Of a stretch of DNA of 5,185 nucleotides, positions 1 to 5,185 are shown piece after piece. The stretch is from Pseudomonadota bacterium (GTDB lineage Bacteria > Pseudomonadota > Alphaproteobacteria > Rhizobiales > Kaistiaceae): positions 1 through 5,185 of the forward strand of contig JAEWAD010000231.1 of assembly GCA_023391905.1 (NCBI GenBank), given 5' to 3'. The notes under the pieces are model-generated. The model did not search any database. It was not told the DNA's origin and saw only the letters and a program-made list of their open reading frames with translations. The stretch's first letter is position 1; every line of letters starts with the position of its first letter. The position numbers were made by a program, and so were the translations under genes.

Positions 1-3000
1 GCGCCAGCCTGCCCGCCCGTCGTCCCTCGCGCCTGATCTATCCGGCCGCCACCCTCGTCTCGGTGGTCTGGGCCGGCGCCATCGCCGCCTATGCCAGCGC
101 CGCCGGCATCAGCCTGTTCTCCGGCGACGCCGTCGGCTCCGCCCAGTTCACCAATCTCGCCCTCGCCCTGGTGCTGCCGATCGGCATCGTCTGGGGCATC
201 GCCATCATGGTCGCCCGCGCCCAGGAGATGCGCATCGCCGCGCGCTCCATCTCGGATGTCGCCGCGCGCCTGTCCGAGCCCGAGGACGCCGCCTCCGAGG
301 CCGTCGTCACCGTCAGCCAGGCCATCCGCCGCGAAGTCGCAGCCATGGGCGACGGCATCGAGCGCGCCCTCGCCCGCGCCAGCGAGCTCGAGCTCCTCGT
401 CCACAACGAGGTCGCCGCCCTCGAGCGTTCCTACTCCGACAATGAAGTGCGCATGCGCGGCCTGATCGACGATCTCGCCAACCAGCGCGAGGCCATCGTC
501 ATCAATTCCGAGCGCGTCCGCTCGTCGATCGTGTCGGCGCAGGAATCGCTGTCCAAGGACCTCGGCGAGGCGAGCGAGCAGATCGCGGCCAACATCATCG
601 GCTCCGGCGACCGCATCACCCAGGCACTGGCCGGCCGTGGCGAGACCATCACCTCGGCCCTCGGCAGCGCCGGCGACGACATGATCAGCAAGCTGTCGCT
701 GCGTGGCGAGGACCTGGTCAGCCGCCTGTCGAGCGCCGCCAGCGACGTCACCGAGTCGCTGTCGCGCACCAGCGTCGAGGTCACCGACGTGCTGCTCGCC
801 CGCAGCGCCGACATCAACGAGACGCTCGAGACCACCGGCCGCGCCATGGCCGAGACGGTCGCCGAGCGCGGCCGCGAGGTCAACGAGACGCTGGCCCGCG
901 TCACCGACGAGCTGACCGAGGGCCTCGACCGCCGCACCGCCGACATGACCCGCTCGATCTCGGTCACCGGCAACCAGGTCGCCGAGACCATCTCGCTGCA
1001 CACCCGCGAGGTGAACGCGGCGCTGAAGTCGAACGCCGACAGCCTGATCGTCGACCTGGCGCTCCGCGGCCAGGAGATCAACGAGAAGCTGGACGAGACC
1101 GGCACCCGCATCGCCGACACCATCACCGCGCGCGGCGGCGACCTCGCCGACCGTCTGGCGCTGACCGGCGACCGGATCCAGGACGCCATCGCCATCGACG
1201 GCAGCGGCCTCGCCGACCGCCTGACCGCCGCCGGCGACATCATGGCCAACCTGATCGAGGCCCGCACCGCGGCGCTGCGCGAGACCATCGACGGCGCCTC
1301 CAGCGCGGTCAACGAGTCCTTCGACGCCCGCTCGGCCGAGCTGACCGAGCGCCTCGCCACCGTCGGCGGCGAAGTCGCCAAGGCGATCGCCGTCCGCGGC
1401 CTCAAGGTCAACGAGACGATCATCGCCTCGGGCAACGAGATCTCCGAGACGATCGCGGCCCGCGCCAACGTGCTGCACGAACGCATCGTCGAGTCCGGCC
1501 GCCAGGTCGCCGACAACATGGAGAGCCGTGGCACGGCGGTCTACGACCTGATCGTCGAGTCGAGCCAGCAGCTCGCCGACGCCATCGAGACGCGTGGCAC
1601 GGCCGTGCACCAGAAGATCCTCGCCTCGGGCAACGAGCTCGCCTCGACGATCGAGAACCGCGGCACGGACATCCACGAGCGCATCCTCGCCTCGGGCAGC
1701 CGCTTCGTCGACGAGATCGCCAACCGCGCGGATGCCGCGCACGGGCAGATCCTCGCCTCCGGCAACCAGCTGGCCGACGAGATCGAGAGCCGCGCGACGG
1801 CGGTGCATCAGCGCATCCTGGCTTCGGGCACCGATCTCGCCAACGAGATCGAGAGCGTGCATGGCCGCATCCTCTCCTCCGGCTCGGACCTCGCCAAGGA
1901 CATCACCGAGCGCGCCGACGCCGTGCACCAGAGCATCATCGCCTCGGGCACCGAGCTTTCGGGCGAGATCGAGCGCCGGGCGCTGGACGCCCAGGAGCGC
2001 ATCCTCGCCTCGGGCAGCGACGTCGCCGGACTGATCGAGAGCCGCGGCACCGACGTCCACCAGCGTATCCTGACGTCCGGTACGGACCTCGCCGACGCGA
2101 TCGAGAACCGCGCCAACGCCGTGCATGAGCGCATCGTCGCTTCGGGCACCGACCTCGCCAACGAGATCGAGAACCGCGCCAATGCCGTGCATCAGCGCGT
2201 CATCGCCGCCGGCTCGGGCCTGATCGGCCAGATCGAGACCCGCACCGGCGCCGTGCATGACCGCCTCGTCGAGGCCGGCACCGCGCTCATCGGCGACATC
2301 GCCAGCCAGGCCAACCTGGCGCATGAGCAGGTGATCGAATCCGGCGCGACGCTGGCCGACCTGATCGCCAGCCAGACGCTGTCGACGCACCAGCAGTTCC
2401 TGTCCTCGGGCAACACGCTGATCGGCGAGCTGAGCAGCCAGGCCCGCGCCGCGCATGACGAGATCCTGTCCTCGGGCACCAACCTCGTCGACCAGATGGC
2501 CACCCAGGCCCGCGACGCGCACGAGCAGTTCCTGTCGTCCGGCAACACGCTGATCGGCGAGCTGACCAGCCAGGCCCGCGCCGCGCATGACGAGATCGTC
2601 ACCTCGGGCACCGGCATCGTCGACCAGATCACCACCCAGGCCCGTGCGGCGCATGATGAGATCCTGACCTCGGGTACCGGCCTCGTCGACCAGATCACCA
2701 GCCAGGCGCGCGCCGCCCACGAGCGGATCCTCACCTCGGGCACCACGCTCAGCGACGAGATCAGCAGCCAGGCCCGCGCCGCGCATGAGCAGATCGTCGC
2801 CTCCGGCACGACGCTCGCCGACGAGATCGCCACCCGCGCGCTCGCCACGCATGACCGCATCATCTCCTCCGGCACCGACATCGCCGGCGAGATCGAGAGC
2901 CGCGCCAATGCCGTGCACGACCGCATCGTCAACACCGGCGCCACGCTGATCGGCGACATCGAGACCCAGGCCGTGGATGCGCATGACCGCATTGCCGCCT

Positions 3001-5185
3001 CGGGCGCGCGCCTGGCGCGTGAGATCGAGAGCCGCGCCACCGGCGTGCACGAGCAGATCCTCGACACGTCGAACCGCTTCGGCGAGCTCATCAACGATCG
3101 CGGCCAGGCCATCGCCACCGGCCTCGACGAGCGCTTCGCGGCGCTGCGCGACATCATCGAAGTGCGCGGCCCCGAGCTGGTCACCCGCTTCGCCGACCGC
3201 GCCAACCTGATGGACTCGACGCTGGCCGACCGCCTCACCGGCTTCGGCGACGCGATCGAGTCGAAGCTCGGCATGGTTTCCGAGACGCTCGACAGCAGCA
3301 CCCGCCGCATCGACGACGCCCTCGACGCCCGCTCGCGCCAGATCAACGAGACGCTGATCGAGCGCACCCGTGACCTGACTGAGACGTTCTCTATCGGCCA
3401 GTCCGAGATCGGCACGATCATCGACGACCGCCTGTCCGACGTGACGACCCGTCTCTCCGACCGTACCCAGGCGCTGTCCGACATGCTGTCCGACCGCTGG
3501 CACGCGATCAACGAGACGCTGGGCGAGAAGGCCGTCGAGGCCGCCAGCAGCTTCGACGCGCGGGCGAGCCAGATGGACCAGATCCTCTCGACCCGCCTCA
3601 GCGACATCACCTCGACGCTCGGCCGTGAATCGGTCCGGGTCGCCGAGCAGATCGTCGGCTCGCTGTCGCAGGCGACCGAGCAGCTGGTGACCGCGTCGAG
3701 CTCGACCAGCGACGCGCTGCGCCTCTCGGCCAGCGACGCCTCGCAGGCCATGGCGCAGTCGGCCAGCGACGCCGCCCAGAACTTCGCCCAGTCGGCGCTG
3801 CATGCGACCCAGTCGCTGTCGCAGTCGCTGGACGACGTCTCGCAGACGCTCGCCCGCTCCGCGGCCGGCGCTTCCGAGGCCGTCACGCTCTCTGCCGAGC
3901 AGGCATCCGAGCGCCTGTCGCAGCTCGCCAGCTCGACCGCCGAACTGATGTCGACCTCGAGCAACGAGGCCGCCGGCCACCTGTCGCGCGTCTCCTCCGA
4001 GGCGGCCGAACAGATCGCCCGCGTCTCGCTCGAGATCGAGCAGAGCCTCGGTGGCCGCGCCATGAACACGGCGAGCGCCCTCGAGGAGCGGACCCGCGCC
4101 TTCAACGAGGTCCTGGAGAGCCGCAGCGCCGAGCTGGCCCAGCTGCTCGACGGCGAGGGCAACCGCCTCGTCGCCGCCATCGACCGTCGCGGCAACGACC
4201 TCACCAACAGCGTCGCCAACGCCGGCGACACCATCGTCGACCTCTTGTCCACCAAGGGCTCCGAGATCGTCTCGATGGTGCTGTCGCGCACCGACGACGC
4301 GGCCCGCGCCCTGCTCGAGAGCGGCGAGACCGTGTCGCAGAACGTCAGCGCGACGAACGAGCGCCTGCGCACCGACGTCGTCGGCATCGTCGAGCGGCTG
4401 GCGCAGTCGAACGACATGCTGAACGCGCTTCTGACGCGCACGACCGACAACCTGAACCAGATCGAGACGGGCCTCGCGACCCGGACGGGCGAGTTCGCCC
4501 AGGCGATCGAGCAGGCGATCGACGGCACGCAGAACTCGTCGACCGTGCTGGCGACGCAGGTTGCGATGCTGCGCGACGTGTCGAAGGACGTGCTCGAGAA
4601 TGTCGGCGCCATCGCCGGCCGCTTCGAGGACCAGGGCCGTTCGCTCACCGTGGCGGCGCAGAACCTCACCTCGGCCAATGCCGAGATCGAGGGCTCGATC
4701 GACCAGCGTCGCGTCGCGCTCGACCAGCTCGCCGCGACCCTCGCCGCCCGCTCGTCGGAACTCGACGGCATGATGCGCAGCTTCACGGAGACCGTCAGCA
4801 CCTCGCTGAAGGACGCCGAGGATCGCGCCGCCGAGGTCGCCAAGATGCTCGCCCGCTCCAGCGAGAACGCCGCCAAGGGCGTGCTGGAGAACCTCGAGGG
4901 CATGCAGGCGACCGCCAGCAACGAGAGCCTCAAGGCCGCCAACGTCGTCCGCGAGGCCAACCGCGCGCTCATGGACGACATGGCCGCCGTCGTCGCCCAG
5001 GCAACCAAGCAGTTCGCCGCCGCGACCGACGAGATGCGCTCCGCCGCCAAGGAGATGCAGAACGATCTCGAGGTCACGCGCAACGAGCTGAAGCGCGGCG
5101 TGCTCGAGCTTCCGGCCGAGACGCGCGAGAGCGCCGACGCCATGCGCCGCGTCGTCACCGACCAGCTGAAGGCGCTGTCCGAGCT
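1..5185 (+). CDS. gpr: Giant membrane-anchored coiled-coil polar growth scaffold, GPR/RgsE-like (internal part, both ends missing)
   Basis: The frame beginning at base 3 is open to the edge (1727 codons); start and stop lie outside. Seen: two N-terminal transmembrane helices (residues about 12-34 and 51-71), a juxtamembrane helical region (72-191), 38 tandem 22-residue repeats (192-1023), further helix with 11-residue periodicity (to about 1463), and a C-terminal coiled coil ending with LPAETRES near residue 1703. There is no Cys, only three Trp (23, 64, 1166) and four Tyr (13, 30, 144, 514). Prolines are absent from 94 to 1056 and from 1058 to 1703. Family knowledge, from memory: Agrobacterium GPR is a roughly 2,100-residue protein that forms a ring at the growth pole and is needed for unipolar growth and rod shape; RgsE is the Sinorhizobium counterpart. 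The large size, the membrane pair and juxtamembrane stretches such as IRREVAAMGDGIERALARA fit it. Labels such as 'kinesin-like' or 'apolipoprotein' reflect helix composition only. Caulobacter TipN has a similar layout but is much shorter. The frame is certain and the family likely; the function is inferred by homology. Confidence 0.85.
36..104 (+). other. Transmembrane helix 1 of the GPR-like protein
   Basis: Residues about 12-34 form an uninterrupted hydrophobic stretch (IYPAATLVSVVWAGAIAAYA). It is preceded by a basic cluster (R6, R7, R10) that should stay in the cytoplasm by the positive-inside rule. It is not a cleavable signal peptide: a second hydrophobic helix follows, the sequence before it is not a start region, and no convincing cleavage site is visible. 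The exact ends are estimated by eye. Confidence 0.85.
153..215 (+). other. Transmembrane helix 2 of the GPR-like protein
   Basis: Residues about 51-71 (NLALALVLPIGIVWGIAIMV and the next Ala) are hydrophobic. A basic stretch follows at once (R72, R77, R81), which places the C-terminal side in the cytoplasm. With helix 1 this makes a hairpin with a loop of roughly 16 residues (35-50) in the periplasm. Both the N-terminus and the whole helical rod would then be cytoplasmic, anchored to the inner membrane. This topology is an inference from charge distribution. Confidence 0.85.
216..575 (+). other. Conserved juxtamembrane helical region
   Basis: Residues 72-191 link the membrane hairpin to the repeat array. 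They are charged and helical (ARAQEMRIAARS, IRREVAAMGDGIERALARA, ELELLVHNEVAALERSYSDN). The only proline is P93, in SEPED. This is the most family-specific part of the window: I recognise close counterparts in rhizobial GPR-type proteins, whereas the downstream repeats are generic helix. The 22-residue register can already be fitted to residues 170-191, so the array may begin one unit before base 576. In the family this region is always next to the membrane pair, so it probably sets the base of the rod. Confidence 0.7.
576..1433 (+). repeat. 22-residue (66-bp) tandem repeats, divergent N-terminal block, 13 units
   Basis: Residues 192-477 divide into 13 successive 22-residue units with no insertion or gap, for example units starting at 192, 258 (VEVTDVLLARSADINETL), 280 and 346. 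Hydrophobic residues recur at unit positions 3, 7, 14 and 18 (spacing 4-7-4-7), a hendecad pattern of the kind that gives long, slightly right-handed or nearly straight helical bundles. Position 15 is mostly Asn or Thr (N in units 258, 280, 324, 346 and 456), not His as in the next block. NET or NES often occupies positions 15-17. Units are too divergent to align well as DNA, so these look like the older repeats. Confidence 0.75.
1830..1883 (+). other. Single short (18-residue) repeat unit
   Basis: Unit 610-627 reads TDLANEIESVHGRILSSG. Compared with its neighbours it lacks the four residues between ESx and VH, equal to 12 bases missing at the junction 1856/1857. The frame is kept. Hydrophobic residues in this unit sit at 3, 7, 10 and 14, so an 11-residue step is replaced locally by a heptad step (11+7=18), which a coiled coil tolerates. 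It is the only departure from 22-residue spacing in 38 units. Confidence 0.85.
2280..2807 (+). repeat. Gln-type sub-family of the 66-bp repeats, eight consecutive units
   Basis: Units starting at residues 760, 782, 804, 826, 848, 870, 892 and 914 all carry Gln at unit position 10 (SQ or TQ), mostly as SQARAAH or TQARAAH. The flanking units have Arg there (NRANAVH, ESRANAVH). Adjacent units resemble each other more than distant ones, which points to expansion by local tandem duplication. A perfect 23-base string recurs at 2436-2458, 2568-2590 and 2766-2788. Confidence 0.8.
2412..2675 (+). repeat. Recent 132-bp tandem duplication (two 66-bp units copied together)
   Basis: Copy one spans 2412-2543 and copy two 2544-2675. 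The first halves (2412-2477 and 2544-2609) match at 62 of 66 bases by my count. The second halves (2478-2543 and 2610-2675) match at about 50 of 66. The upstream flank CAGTTCCTGTC is also shared at 2394 and 2526. This pair holds the most similar repeat units I found and is the likeliest site of copy-number change or assembly error. Confidence 0.75.
3072..4391 (+). other. Long helical rod continuing the 11/22-residue register
   Basis: Residues 1024-1463 can still be cut into 22-residue segments in the same phase as the upstream array (for example 1090, 1112, 1134, 1398 and 1420), with hydrophobic residues near positions 3, 7, 14 and 18, but the His and Ser-Gly signatures are lost. INETL-type motifs, as in the N-terminal block, reappear (1114-1118 and 1169-1173). 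The only proline is P1057 in RGPEL, 34 residues after the array ends. After about residue 1464 the spacing changes. This reads as a continuous cytoplasmic coiled coil. No enzymatic motif is visible. Confidence 0.65.
3726..4055 (+). repeat. Ser/Ala-rich 11-residue (33-bp) repeats
   Basis: Residues 1242-1351 form ten successive 11-mers: SASDASQAMAQ, SASDAAQNFAQ, SALHATQSLSQ, SLDDVSQTLAR, SAAGASEAVTL, SAEQASERLSQ and four more divergent ones. Six of the first six units start with Ser. Small residues (Ala, Ser) occupy the apolar face, so this stretch should pack more tightly or be more flexible than the Leu/Ile-rich repeats before it. It stays in the same 11-residue register as its surroundings. 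Confidence 0.75.
4392..5185 (+). other. C-terminal coiled-coil region with LPAETRES motif, cut by window edge
   Basis: Residues 1464-1727 are helical and charged, but the 22-residue register is no longer obvious. Segments include EIEGSIDQRRVALDQLAATL and SLKDAEDRAAEVAKMLARSS. At 1703-1710 LPAETRES introduces the first proline in 646 residues, followed by ADAMRRVVTDQLKALSEL at the edge. From memory, a very similar stretch precedes the low-complexity, proline-rich C-terminal tail of GPR-type proteins, so the tail probably starts just beyond this window. The missing C-terminus is probably a few hundred residues, judged only from the remembered family length. Confidence 0.6.

Larger units (their letters stand above)
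1434..3071 (+). repeat. 22-residue (66-bp) tandem repeats, His-containing block, 25 units
   Basis: Residues 478-1023 hold 25 successive units; 24 are exactly 22 residues and one (610-627) is 18. A typical unit reads TDLANEIENRANAVH then (E/Q/D)RI(L/V)ASG. Position 15 is His in 23 of 25 units (Tyr in unit 500, Gln in unit 650). Positions 21-22 are Ser-Gly in most units. Hydrophobic residues fall at 3, 7, 14 and 18. The repeat is clear in DNA as well, with recurring strings such as 'atcctcgcctcgggc'. The regular length, absence of proline and amphipathic spacing explain why apolipoprotein-type profiles are drawn to such proteins. The function is presumably structural: rod length and lateral assembly. 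Confidence 0.9.

Noticed and set aside
228..230. Internal ATG (Met76) as the true start
   Set aside because: The frame is open upstream and encodes two good membrane helices that belong to the family, so the start lies left of the window.
431..2182. Minus-strand open frames at 431-1534, 1541-1765 and 1808-2182
   Set aside because: They share the antisense register and composition of the frame above and mirror the repeats. They are shadows of the + strand gene.
1434..3071. Regular 66-bp repeats as a CRISPR array or other noncoding repeat
   Set aside because: The units abut with no unique spacers, vary mostly in codon-compatible ways and keep an open frame with a conserved amphipathic pattern. 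They are protein-coding repeats.
91..4773. Short + strand open frames in other registers (91-465, 703-915, 1594-2034, 2977-3210, 4561-4773) and a minus one at 89-406
   Set aside because: They overlap the long frame completely, have Pro/Ser/Arg/Ala-rich low-complexity products typical of out-of-frame GC-rich DNA, and show no family resemblance.
2192..5158. 988-codon open frame on the minus strand
   Set aside because: It is antisense to the real gene. Its stops would need a + strand codon ending in C/T before a TA-starting codon (Tyr), or one ending in T before a CA-starting codon. The protein has no Tyr after residue 514 and few codons ending in T, so the frame stays open by composition. It ends at a 'cat cag' His-Gln pair (TCA at 2192-2194). 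Its product is Ser/Arg-rich with no recognisable domain.
36..5185. Methyl-accepting chemotaxis protein (two membrane helices plus Ala-rich coiled coil)
   Set aside because: The periplasmic loop is only about 16 residues, there is no HAMP domain or conserved signalling hairpin tip, and the helical part is several times too long.
576..5185. Phage tail tape-measure protein
   Set aside because: The membrane pair sits at the N-terminus directly before a juxtamembrane region typical of rhizobial GPR proteins, and no phage neighbour is visible.

Overview
This window lies wholly inside one very large protein-coding gene on the + strand. The frame whose codons start at bases divisible by 3 is open from base 3 to the right edge: 1727 complete codons with no stop. 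Neither the true start nor the stop is present. Residues are numbered here so that residue n starts at base 3n.

The visible order is: a short basic N-terminal stub, two transmembrane helices with a small loop between them, a juxtamembrane helical region, and then about 1,600 residues of almost proline-free, cysteine-free helix. That helix contains a 22-residue (66-bp) tandem repeat counted as 38 consecutive units. It is followed by more helix in the same 11-residue register, a Ser/Ala-rich block of 11-mers, and a C-terminal coiled coil ending in an LPAET-type motif at the window edge.

The architecture and the juxtamembrane sequence match, from memory, the giant polar-growth scaffold of Hyphomicrobiales: GPR (Growth Pole Ring protein) of Agrobacterium tumefaciens, RgsE in Sinorhizobium meliloti. 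These proteins are often auto-annotated as 'kinesin-like' or 'apolipoprotein A1/A4/E-like'. The high GC content, the strong G/C preference at third codon positions and this gene family suggest a high-GC alphaproteobacterium of the order Hyphomicrobiales. The genus cannot be told from this window.

There is no second gene, RNA gene, CRISPR array, mobile element, promoter or terminator that I can support. The long antisense open frames are by-products of codon use and the near absence of tyrosine. The points worth a second look are internal to the protein: the exact 22-residue register with a single 18-residue unit, a nearly invariant histidine once per repeat in 23 of 25 units, a sub-family of repeats that spread by local duplication, and a lone proline just past the end of the repeat array.
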